Source: Cheiracanthium punctorium
Taxonomy: Eukaryota > Arthropoda > Arachnida > Araneae > Cheiracanthiidae
Direction: 5' to 3'
Length of the DNA: 64,000 bases
Assembly: GCA_038373885.1 (NCBI GenBank)
Contig: JAWZYV010014436.1
Span: 1 to 64,000, forward strand
Made by a program: the position numbers and the translations under genes. This document shows positions 24,830-34,979 of this stretch, one piece after another. Each line of letters starts with the position of its first letter. Position 1 is the first letter of the stretch. The notes beneath the pieces are model-generated. The model was not told the origin of the DNA, did no database searches, and was given only the letters and a program-made list of their open reading frames with translations.

Positions 24830-25810
24830 TTAATAGGGGGTATGGTTCCCTCTTACAGAAATGCAGGTCTCGCAGCGTGATTTCATACTTGAAATAAGGC
24901 AGTTTCTCATTTCCTGTGGCAGTTGGTCCCACTCGTTCAGCAACGCTGTTTTCATTCCCTGGATGGTTCTCGGAGGGGGGTGGTTGTGATTTGCAATTGC
25001 CCTCCTCAGAGCGTCCCAGTTATGCTCTATAGGGTTAAGGTCTGGAGATCTGGCTGGGCAATCCATCCGGCGAATATCCTTACTCTCTAGAAATTCGTCG
25101 ACCAGAAGAGCTCCCTGTGGCCTCGGGTTATCGTCCATTAAAATGAACTCAGGGTCAAAGCACTCCTGAAAAGACGAACATAGGGCTCCAAGACCTCATC
25201 CTTATACCTCAATCAGTCACAGTGCCTCTTTCAAGGACATGGAGAGGTGTGCGGCCATCCAACCATCCAGACCATTAAATCTCCTCTGCCATAATGTTCG
25301 ATTTCGTAGACATTGGAGGGTAGGTAACGGGCCCCTGGTTCTCTCATGTACGTACGGCGAGAATCGGTGTTTAGGCTTAACCGGGACTCATCAGTGAAGA
25401 GAACGGTCGCCCATTGATCCATACTACAATCTCTATGCTCTCTGCACCATGCTAAACAGATTCTCCTGTTCGTAGAAGTGAGCGGGACGCAAACAGTAGG
25501 TCTCCTTGCAAACAACCCTCTCTCATGAAGTCTTTTGGAAACAGCCACGCTTGATATACGGGTTCCTGTGACTGCATACAAGTCACGAGAGAGCTGAGAA
25601 ACTGTAGCACTCCTGTTATGCCTCGCTATAATGGGCAAATGGCGATCTTCTCGGCCGTCGTGGCTCTTGGACGACCTTGCCCAGGCTTTCTCTCGATTAA
25701 TCCGGCATCCTGGAACTGTTTCCATAAATTACACACGGCGCTGGGCGTTAAATTGAACTCTTACAAATCTGGACTTGAGATTGGCCTCCTTCTAGCCTCT
25801 CCGAAAATTG
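24830..25810 (-). pseudogene. Tc1-family transposase, frameshifted
   Basis: The minus-strand reading shows the order expected of a Tc1 transposase: an HTH segment with LIERKPGQGRPRA (near 25690), a second HTH (TVSQLSRDLYAVTGTRIS), then the DDE catalytic residues at VLFTDESRL, LMDDNPRPQG and SPDLNPIEHNWD. The spacing between the last two is consistent with DD34E. At least two frame changes (near 25670 and 25240) plus damage at the N-terminus break it. The final frame ends at 24830 with VRGNHTPY. An active enzyme would cut and paste an element at TA sites; this copy cannot. Its own terminal repeats were not identified. Confidence 0.88.
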
Positions 25811-26469
25811 CCACCTCCTTCCATCATCTAAACGTTAGTGGTTACTCATTTCTGTTGTTACAATTTTAAATTAACCAATTGCTGAAAAATAACACCAAGA
25901 AATTCGGCGAGGTGTGCTAGCAAACGAAATGCGTCTTAACGTACGCGCGCTTATGAAGCCTGTTTCTCTGCTGGTTCCGCCTACACACACGTGTACGCTA
26001 ACGTATTTGGCGTACACAAAATAAAGACTGTTCTTTTGAAAAAGCGATAGGCATCACAGGGCTTTTGAACATTTTAAAAAACTAATAACGTTCAACCCTC
26101 GAATAAATTAATGTTGCTTCATCATCAACTATTCTGTGCACTTATATTAACAGTGCAAGTATATGTTTCATTGAACTTTCAGGAAAAATTTTAAGCACAA
26201 AAATTATTTTGAAAAACAGGCTGAAGAAACTCCGCTTACGAAAAGATCGTAATTCTATACATTAATTTTTTCCCCGTAAATGTATCATAATTCTTATAGG
26301 TTCACTGCTTGCAATCGTGCCTAGAAGTAAAGAGGCACTGTAATCTAAGTAATGGGAGTGATTGTAAGCTAAGTAATAGATTAGATTTCCGTGTGTGGGG
26401 GGGGGGGGTTGACTAAGCAGAGAAATAGATTATGAAGAGAGTGGCAAACTGTCAGAGATCCTAGCATTC
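25811..26469. other. Non-coding stretch
   Basis: No gene seen. It contains a G-run near 26397-26409 and the upstream remains of the Tc1 copy. Nothing else is recognisable. Confidence 0.5.
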
Positions 26470-28113
26470 GTTCACAGATGAACAGGCTCAGTACTTTAAT
26501 TAAACGCTATATGAACATATACGAAAACGATAAATGGACCAACTTCATCAACTCTCTTGCCCCATCTGATAATTTCCCTATGGAATTATCTCAAGGAAGT
26601 TCGTAAACCTCATATTCCCATCCCTCCTCTGCAAACTTCCTCAGGCATCGCCTGTGATGAATCAGATATTGCTAACGCCCTAGCTGATCAATATGAAGCT
26701 CAATTTAATCCACAATCCGAAGTTTTTTCCACCTACACCATGGACCACGTTAATGACAAAATTAACGCTATTATTAATTTAACACTATTATCGCAAATTC
26801 GACAATCCCACTTACTAATGCTGAAGAAGTCTACCGTGTCATCTGCAACCTACCAAATAGAAAAGCCCCCGGGATTGATGGGATCCCCAAAAAGGCTATC
26901 AAGAACCTTCCAATTATGTATGCTCGGATTATCGCTAATATAATCAATACGATGTTCAAACTTAATTGTTTTCCTCAAGCCTGGGAAAGTGCTGTAATTA
27001 TTCCTATCAAAAAACCTATCGATAACCCCACTATTCCTGGGAGTTTTCGCCCTATCAGTCTTTTGTCTGCCCTAAGCAAACCAGTTGAGCATATTTTCTC
27101 TAGCAGACTAAATACCTGCCTTAAGACAACAACATTATCATATCCGAACAATTTGGGTTCCTACAAAAGCATTCTACCACACATCCATTTCTTAGAGTTG
27201 TTGAGTACGTCAGTGAAGGTTTCCACAACAAGAACAGGTTGGCGCCCTATTACCCGTGCATTTGACACAGTGTGGACTGTGGACCTCTGGTTTAATCTAC
27301 AAATAATTTATTAATATTAATCTCAATCCTACCGCGTATATAAAATTTATTCAATCGTACCTTCATAATAGGTCATTTTATGTCCGTTACTCAAACCACT
27401 ACTCCACTAAACGTAGCATAAACGCCGGTGTTTCGCAAGGGTCTAACGCTGACGATACTTGTATGCTTACCAAGAACAAGAACATTAGATTTATGTACAA
27501 ATACCTCTCCGATCATATACAAGTACTTGAAACTTGGTTCAACAAGTGGAGAATTGAACTAAATACTAACGAAACTAAAGCCGTCTTCTTCTCACACATA
27601 CAAATCCCTACCTATCCGCTGCTGATGTATAACCGACCAGTTCAATTCGATGGTGAAATTAAATACCTTGGAATAATTCTGGATAAAACCCTTAATTGGA
27701 GATCTCATATTAAATATAGCGTTCGCAGCCATCTCAACCATCTTCTCTATGCTGAAAGAATGGCAATGGGAAACAAGATATTACTTTGTAAAACAATTTT
27801 ATGCGCCTCATCTGTTTGGGGCTGCATGGCGAAGTCGAACCTACAAAAGCTGCAAACCATGCAAAACAAATCTCTTTAGTTCTATCTGCAGAACTCTTTG
27901 GTATTTCAAAAATACACTAATTCATTCCGATCTATGAATGGAGCCTATAAGAAAATTATTCAGAGAAAATCCGATTATCTCTTCAAAAATATTTATGCCA
28001 TTCCCAACGAATTACTCTTTAATCTACCCGACTACGACAGTAAAATGTATCACAAAGGGCTATTACTCATCTTCCTGATGCACTTCATTATCAATAATCT
28101 TTTCCCGTGCTAA
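26470..28113 (+). pseudogene. Jockey-like reverse transcriptase, dead
   Basis: Plus-strand remnant across several frames. It shows the pre-RT segment (KAPGIDGIPKKAIKNLP), fingers (CFPQAWESAVIIPIKKP, SFRPISLLSALSK), a decayed motif A (RAFDTVW), then AGVSQGS joined directly to NADDTCM, followed by the thumb (GEIKYLGIILDKTLNWRSH). About 30 residues normally lie between GVPQGS and the ADD catalytic pair, so the active site has been deleted. It resembles the RT at 51690-53010. The 3' part continues to 28113, where an A-rich AATAAA follows. Confidence 0.88.
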
Positions 28114-28305
28114 AATAAAGCTCTTCTTGTTTATTTCGTTAATGCGCACATCCGTGGCGCTGTCAGAAAGCTAGGATGCTTCCTTTCCCTTCCCCCCTCT
28201 CCCTCCCCTTTTTTAATTTTTCCCCCTTTTCATAACTGTACTTACTTGTAATCTAAAGTGATTAATTCTATGATGTGACAATTCTGATTTCAACTTACTG
28301 CTACC

Positions 28306-28505
28306 CAGCGGCGGATCCAGAAAAAAATTCTGGAGGGGGCACAAGACAATTTTTGTCACATTTCCTTATAGAATGACTTGAATTTAGAAATTGAATGACA
28401 TTTAGAATGACTTGAATTTTCAAGTCAATCTTCTATAGTGTAAACTTCATTCGTCTGAGGGGGAGGGCACGTGGCCCTGTGGCCCCCCCTCTGGATCCGC
28501 CAATG
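28306..28505. mobile_element. hAT-type MITE (200 bp)
   Basis: The ends CAGCGGCGGATCCAGA and (inverted) CATTGGCGGATCCAGA are flanked by the 8-bp duplication CTGCTACC (28298-28305 and 28506-28513). An internal ~25-bp AGAATGACTTGAATTT unit is tandemly repeated. It is related to the element at 54418-54587. Confidence 0.92.
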
Positions 28506-28633
28506 CTGCTACCACAGATAAGAGGCTTCGCCTAAGATGCTCCAAAAGGTGTTCTATGCTACGTTATATTATGTTAAGAACAGTCTAGTCTGTATTCTGC
28601 TTATGAAAAGGTATTCAAGCTATATAGAATATA

Positions 28634-29479
28634 CAGGCAGGTCCGTCGAGAGACAAACTCGGGCCACGGGGGTGGATATCTGCCGCCCCCCCCCACCATA
28701 AAAAGCTTCAATGAAATGTTTCATTAGCAATAAGATAATTTTAACCTCAAATTTTTGCTGTGAGCAATTAAGCCTATTCATGAAACACTGACGAAATAAA
28801 CATACTTTATAACTAATAATTATTAAAAAAATAAATCAATAATCACTCTGATAATAAGAAGTGTAAAAGGGTAAGTAAACTCAACGCAAACAACTGAAAA
28901 ATCCACAATCCGAGAGCAATTCTGAATAATTTTATTCCAAGAACATTTTGCAGAAGATGAATTTTCCCGGGCTTGGAAATTACCAAGTTTGCACCTGCCG
29001 GCCTGGAGTTGTCATGGTGATTCCCCGCGTATGAGAGCACAAAGGGTGGTGCGTTTGCCCCCCCCCCCAAAAAAAAAAAAATTAAAAGAGCATACATGAC
29101 GTCAGCAATCCAGTTTCGTTTAGGACCTTGTCTCCTCTTTACTTATTCCAGTCGGTGTTAGTTTTCGCGAATTCTATTACTGTCTAGACAGAAATTTTTT
29201 TGAAAGTTTAGCCCGGGCCCCCAGAAAACACGAGCCCGGCGGGGAATCCCCCTTCCCCCCTCTCGACAGGCCTGTATACAGGGCCCGATTATGACCAACA
29301 GGGGCCCCGGGCATTGATGAATTTGGGGGCCCCCATCCCATCTATGAAATTTGTTTTCCTTTTCATATAATTTTGACGTATAAAAGAATATTTCAGAACA
29401 ACATTTGAAATTCTGGGCCCCTTTCGAACTGGGGGCCCTGGGGAAAGTCCCGATTTGCCTATGCGATAATATGGCTCTG
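28634..29479. mobile_element. hAT-type MITE interrupted by another hAT element
   Basis: Its left end CAGG (28634-28637) continues as GCCCGATTATGACC at 29283, and its right end is ATAATATGGCTCTG (29479). Its 8-bp duplication AGAATATA is at 28626-28633 and 29480-29487, only evident once the inner element is removed. A sister copy in opposite orientation lies at 58953-59134. Confidence 0.85.
28638..29274. mobile_element. hAT-type element inside the previous MITE (637 bp)
   Basis: The ends CAGGTCCGTCGAGAG and (inverted) CAGGCCTGTCGAGAG are flanked by TATACAGG (28630-28637 and 29275-29282). It landed four bases inside the older MITE. The interior is non-coding with C- and A-runs near 29059-29082. 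Confidence 0.88.
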
Positions 29480-29873
29480 AGAATATATATGTATATGAGC
29501 GGCGAGAGCAAGGATTAAATATTTAAAAAATCTGTAGTCATTAGTTAAAAGAGACAGGTTTAGCAATAGTTTAGTGGCAGTCAGTAAAGTTCCGCTTTCT
29601 GAAAAATTCAATTTTTGAATTTACATCATCAATTTTTAAAATAATTTAAATACAATCAATAGAAATTCACACATCCCAGTGGTTCATAGGATAATCGTCT
29701 CGAAAAATTACTAATGATAACCATCAATATTTTGTTTAAAAATAAAAAAAGAATTGCAAACTTCCTGTTGGAAATACAAAAGAAAGTAAAATTGCAAATA
29801 TAGGGAAAAGCTAAACCACCAGTACTTTCTTCTAGTAAATTTAATATAGAGATTTTTGCCAGCAGGTTTTCGC
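29480..29873. other. AT-rich stretch before U1 copy A
   Basis: No gene recognised. It is not similar to the upstream flanks of the other two U1 genes, which places a duplication breakpoint close to the start of this U1 copy. Any promoter of the copy would lie in the last ~70 bp, where I see no obvious proximal element. Confidence 0.5.
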
Positions 29874-30036
29874 ATACTTACTTGGCGCCAGAGATGCCTT
29901 GATCAGGAAGGGGGCTCTCTCGGTCGGAGGCTGCCCATTGCACTTCGGGTTGCTGACGGCCGCCACTTCCGCAAAGTGCGGTTGGTTGGGGCGCGTAATT
30001 TTTGGTAGTCGGGACTGCGTTCGCGCTGCTCCCGGT
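29874..30036 (+). ncRNA. U1 snRNA, diverged copy A
   Basis: Recognised by ATACTTACTTGG at the 5' end, the U1-70K loop GATCAGGAAGG, the U1A loop ATTGCACTTCGG, stem-loop III CCGCAAAGTGCGG, the Sm site AATTTTTGG and the terminal stem GGGACTGCGTTCGCGCTGCTCCC. U1 pairs its 5' end with the 5' splice site. Here position 9 is U instead of C, so the base that pairs with the last exon G is changed. The 70K loop fits the GAUCANGAAG consensus. It is clearly more diverged than copies B and C, and is either a variant U1 or a pseudogene. Confidence 0.88.
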
Positions 30037-30957
30037 AATTTAAGAAGTAGAAAGAGATGATGCGACGTCTAACGTTAGCGTTAATAACACTAAGTCCTAT
30101 GCTACCAAATTTATGGAACACTTTTATATTCTAAAGACGCATTGAAGTAATGTATATTAAAAGCGTATCATAATCCATGCGTCCTCCATGTTTTCTTTCT
30201 TATTCCAATAAGTTTGAAAGTGTATCATTATTCAGTAGTGTGCCGTGCTTTTCTTCCTTTTTCCGTGAAGAACATCTTTGGAATAGAAATCTATATCAAA
30301 ATCGCCTGCTAAAACTGTTTTACAATCTTCGCCAAGCATATTCCAATATACTTCACCATTTTAAATAGCGTTTGTTATGCGCATCATAATTCATGACTAT
30401 GCCGGGTTTGTCTTTCTTATTTTTGTCTTTGTTTTGGAGATTCCATAAAACATCTTTGGAATCGAAATCTATCTTAAAATCGCCTACTTAAACTGTTATA
30501 CAATCTTCGCCAGGTATATTCTCACTATACTTTTCCTTTGTAAAAAACTGCCTCGTTTGCCAGTTTCTAGCCAAATTTAAAATAGAAAATATCGCCAAGC
30601 TTGGTTCGATGTTTGAAGACATTTTTGCACAAACGTAGCTATCATGGCCGCAAAAGGTGAACTTGCGTGACCGTTGGGTCCAGGGTCCGGTCCTAAGGGG
30701 AGGGGGGAAGGATGAGTCCAACCCTACGCAGTTTCATTTTTAATTACTATAAGTAAAGCAAGCTAGAAATAGTATTTTGAATATATTTTTTATCCAATGA
30801 AATTGTAGGAGACTGTACAGATAAGTAAGCTTAAAACTGAAAATAACGTATTTATGATCAACCGTTTATCATGAACGTTTAGGAAACTTGTCACTACGGG
30901 TATTGTGTGAACTTGCGTGCGTATCATTTCCGTCCTTTCTTCCTGCTGGGTTCACCG

Positions 30958-31124
30958 CAGGGCCGTACCCAAGAAATAATTTCGGGGGGGGGGGGTGTCT
31001 GACTTATTGAATATCATCGAATTATATATAAATATACTCTTACGCACTATAAATATATAGATAATGTGATGATTTCGGGGGGGGCGGTCCAGACCCATAG
31101 GACCACCCACTGAGTACGGCCCTG
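30958..31124. mobile_element. hAT-type MITE (167 bp), private to unit A
   Basis: The ends CAGGGCCGTACCCA and (inverted) CAGGGCCGTACTCA are flanked by GTTCACCG (30950-30957 and 31125-31132). The paralogous site in unit B (near 41450-41458, GGCTCACCGAGAGGG) is empty and has one copy of the target. Confidence 0.93.
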
Positions 31125-31132
31125 GTTCACCG

Positions 31133-33039
31133 AGAGGGTGGGGGTATGAGGGACAGTTGCTTTCGGTCAGCTGTAGGTGGAGCGTAATTTGATGGAAATC
31201 TCATCGTGAATGGAAAATTTTGTACATGTGGCTTGTGGTAAATTAAAAATTATTAGAAAATGTTCTGTTGAATGTTTGTGGAAACATTTGTGTACGTAAA
31301 AACATTATTGAATAGACTTCCCTATATTTTTTCACGAAATAGAGGAAACATAAGGATTCCTTTTTAGTTACAAATTCAGTTTTGATATTTTTGGTTTCGG
31401 TATTTTTTATTCAGGCAAAGCTATTCGGGGGTTATCTGCCTAAGGAGGGGTACCATGGGATAGGACTTTTTTAAGGATTCTAAAGCGTATTCATGTTACG
31501 TCTGGATAAAACCGCCCAAAACTCGAAACCGTTAAAGCGATGGGGCCGAATTGATATTTTTTTCTGTAACAACATAATGAAATAAATATGTATATATAGT
31601 ATATATCGCTCATTAACACATTTTGGAGTCTCTTGTAAAATGTGTTACACAGCTTGAGATTTTTTGGAAGAAGTTCTTTATTTCAATTTTTCGTAAAAAC
31701 CAAATTCCTCCACACAACTGTAATTGCAACTAATAATAATTTTTAGCTCTCTAATACCAATATATTTGATATTTAACATGCGTGGTTAAATTATTCAGCA
31801 GTAATAGAACTAGTAGTATTAGAATACAGTAATATCCCAAACTTAACGCTGTAGGTGGTACCAAAAGATAACCGCGTAACTAGTTGTATGATTTCACATA
31901 TAAATATGCACATACAAATTATTTTTAGCTAGGCCGAATACTAAAGAAAACAAGAATTAAGAAAAAAAAAATGCTTAATAAAATCGGACAATATACAGGT
32001 ATAGCAGATTTTATTACTAAAAGCGTAAACCAAAGTTATTTTGGAAGTAAACAGCAGACGAATCGGCGCGCTCTGAAAATCACGTAACTCCCGGTTAGTT
32101 TATGTCCAGGTATAACTAACTGTATTTATTCATAGTACTCATGCGGTTATGATTATTATCATATTAGAAATTAGAAAAGGCTACGTTATAGTCTGGACTT
32201 GAAATGATGAGGATAATGAGTGTTGTATAGCAAAAATTGCCGAATGTTTCAGCACTTGAGTGAAAGAAAAAAATAAAATTAAATTAAAAAAAAATTAAAT
32301 CTACATTGAAGAGGGAGGCTGAATCTTATGTATAAATTGTACCTATAAATTGAAAAGGGGAAAGTTACAAAACCTGTTCATTATCTCATAGAATACGACC
32401 AAACATACATAATCAATAAATGAAACTAAGATAAATTTTTAAAGAGTGCATTTTTAAAAAGATATTTTTTTACGTATATGTGAAAATTTGCAAGTCAATC
32501 TCCCTAATGGTGTAAATTGTATTACACTTTTTCAGTAAACTTTTTTAGAAATCGGAAAAATTGCTACTATGGTTTGACTAAGACGTACTTTTCCAGCTTT
32601 TATCTATTCTACCCTCACAGAGCTATTTCCGAAGTTAAAATGGCAAAAAATGGTAAAATCGACCGATTTTAATTGAATAGCGTAATTTTTTTTCTACTTT
32701 ATTTGCATAGTTATGCAAAATATCAGCTTGATTGAATGATGGCGGTAAAAGTTCTGCTTTTGAGTGGTACGTACCGAAAGCTTTCCAAAATCAGTGATTA
32801 GCGTTATACATTAGGACACGTGGACACAGGGACAGTATGGCATGATATATAATTTAATGTTATTTTTTCTTTCCCTCCAATCTAAAATCAGAAAGCATTA
32901 CTGATTAATGTGTTAATGCAATTTTCAAATTTAATACAACAGTTAGAAAACCTTCAATAACTACCATGTTATATCGTGAAATTAATAGGAAGTATTGTAT
33001 TTGAATAAAAGAGAAAAAATCTGATGTGTCCAACACATG
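31133..33039. other. Unit A spacer without genes
   Basis: AT-rich sequence paralogous to 41455-44010. It includes the ancestral, single-copy version of the segment that was inverted and duplicated in unit B (32301-32600). No coding capacity or structured RNA recognised. Confidence 0.7.
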
Positions 33040-34099
33040 ACTTCCTTGTACGTCCATTAGATCAAAAATATTTTCGACGCACTTCCTCTAAACTTATTTG
33101 TTTGAAAGAGATAAAATATCAATAATAGTAAGGTTTAGCGATTTCTAGCCAATATTTCGTATCGCCAAGCTGAGTTCAATTTGAAAGTTTCCTTCTGACA
33201 TTTTATTGGCGATATTTCACCAAAAACGACAAACTTGAGATAGTCTGCGAGATTTTGGGGATAGCCAAAGTAGTCATTGACCACAGACTTTCAATGAATT
33301 GAATGCATCCATACACCTCAATGTATTTAAAGTCATTTGGCTCACCCTGTAAATAAATTCTCAGTCGATTGCTGTCAAAAAAGATATTGAAAACAGTTAG
33401 ATATTACAAAAGTTCTAAAAAATACGAAATAATTTTTGGCGCCAAATTTGGCGATATTTCTTCGAAACTCGTCAATGTCGACGACATTTGGCGAGATTTT
33501 AAGCATGAACCAAACAATGACAGATTATCGCCAAATTTGGCGATATTTCGCCAAAACTCGCCAAGAACGATGACAAATGGCGATACTTTGGGCATGGACC
33601 AAATGACTGACTATCGCCAAATTTGGCGATATTTCGCCAAAACTCGCCAAGGTCGAGGACAGACGGCGAGATTTTGGGAATGTACCAAACAATGACTGTC
33701 TACAGTTGTATTATATTGAAGATGTCCATAGACATTAAAGTACTGAAATTCTTTTCGGTGGTCCTGTAAATAAACTCTCCAGTAGATTGGAACCAAAAAT
33801 CGAGATGCACAACTAGATGTTACAACATTCTTATATATGAAATTTCATAATAGTTTTTGAGATTTGAGAGTTAAATATGCACACACGTACATCAAAAGTC
33901 GCCAAGCTTGGCGACTTTTGGCATAGTTCTTGAGGGAGGCACGTGACCGTGGTCGGACCATTACCTAACTTATGTGGTAGGACGGTATTGTGCTTGAAAT
34001 GGATGAATGCCCCTAAAATTGCCATTGACCGTAATGTATTGGAAATATTTTGAGTGTTCCTGTAGCAGAACTATAAATGATAAAGACACTTTTTTTAAT

Positions 34100-34690
34100 G
34101 AAGAAATTCATTTTCTAACTCTTTACAGCATATATCACTTCTGAGTCGTTGAAATAGCCCAACTCTAAAAAACGCTTTGATGAATTTCGGCCATAGAGCG
34201 TAATGTATTTCGAATCTTTTGGGCGGTTCTGTAGATAAACTATCCAGTCGAATGGAACCGAAAGGGGAGGTGCACAACTAGATGTTACAGCAATCCTAAA
34301 TATAAAGTTTCAACATTCTACGCCTAATAGTTTTTGAGATATGCGAGTTTAATGAATTTCGGCCCATTGAGCGTAATGTATTTCGAATGTTTTGGACAGT
34401 CCTGTAGATAAACTATCCAGTCGAATGGAACCAAAAGGGGAGGTGCACAACTAGATGTTACAACTATCCAAAATATGAAGTTTCGACATTCTACGCTTAA
34501 TAGCTTTTGAGTTATGCGAATTTAATGAATTTCGGCCATAGAGCGTAATGTATTTCGAATCTTTTGGGCGGTCCTGTACATAAACTATCCATTCGATTGC
34601 CACCAAAAGGGGAGGTGCACAACTAGATCATAGAATAATCGTAAATATTAAATCTCAACATTCTACGACCAATAGTTTTTGAGATATGCG
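34100..34690 (+). repeat. ~171-bp tandem units
   Basis: Units sharing AATTTCGGCC, GCGTAATGTATTTCGAAT, CTGTAGATAAACTATCCA, GGGGAGGTGCACAACTAGAT and TTTTTGAGATATGCGAGTT, with a period of about 171 bp (landmark at ~34230, 34401, 34574). Older, longer-period relatives lie at 33347 and 33764. Confidence 0.85.
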
Positions 34691-34694
34691 AGTT

Positions 34695-34745
34695 ACATAC
34701 ATACGTACGTACGTACGTACGTACGTACATACGTACATACGTACA
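34695..34745. repeat. (ACGT)n microsatellite
   Basis: About 51 bp of ACGTACGT-type repeat with ACAT interruptions, directly after the last 171-bp unit of the tandem-repeat element. Confidence 0.95.
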
Positions 34746-34979
34746 GACGGCATGGAAAAACTGGCCATAGTAGACTCGCCGCTGGTCAAAATGAGTTGCA
34801 GACGCGTTAATATGATCGTGCATGCTAGCCTACGATGAGATGCATCGAAAAAAATTTTTAAATTAAATTTAGATGTAGTCAAAATCGGTTTTTTTGTCGA
34901 AATTTGGCCCCCAAAATTTTTCGGGATCACATTACTTCCTTATACTACGTACAAGGAAGTAAAAAGAAAGGACCGTTAT

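Larger units (their letters stand above)
33040..34960. mobile_element. Element with tandem repeats and terminal hairpin (Helentron/HINE-like or foldback), private to unit A
   Basis: 14-bp inverted ends ACTTCCTTGTACGT and ACGTACAAGGAAGT. The right end also forms its own hairpin (TTACTTCCTTA...CAAGGAAGTAA). Inside are CGCCAAATTTGGCGA palindromic repeats (33437-33650), then units starting CTGTA(A/G)ATAAACT, the last three spaced ~171 bp (34230-34574), then an (ACGT)n tract. Tandem repeats plus a microsatellite plus an end hairpin is the layout of non-autonomous Helentrons. The sister unit B lacks it (empty site near 44012). Confidence 0.65.

Noticed and set aside
33347..34690. Regular repeats suggesting a CRISPR array
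   Set aside because: The genome is eukaryotic, the units are ~171 bp tandem copies without unique spacers, and no cas genes exist.
34623..34930. Frames with Tyr-Val-Arg-Thr repeats
   Set aside because: Translation of the (ACGT)n microsatellite.
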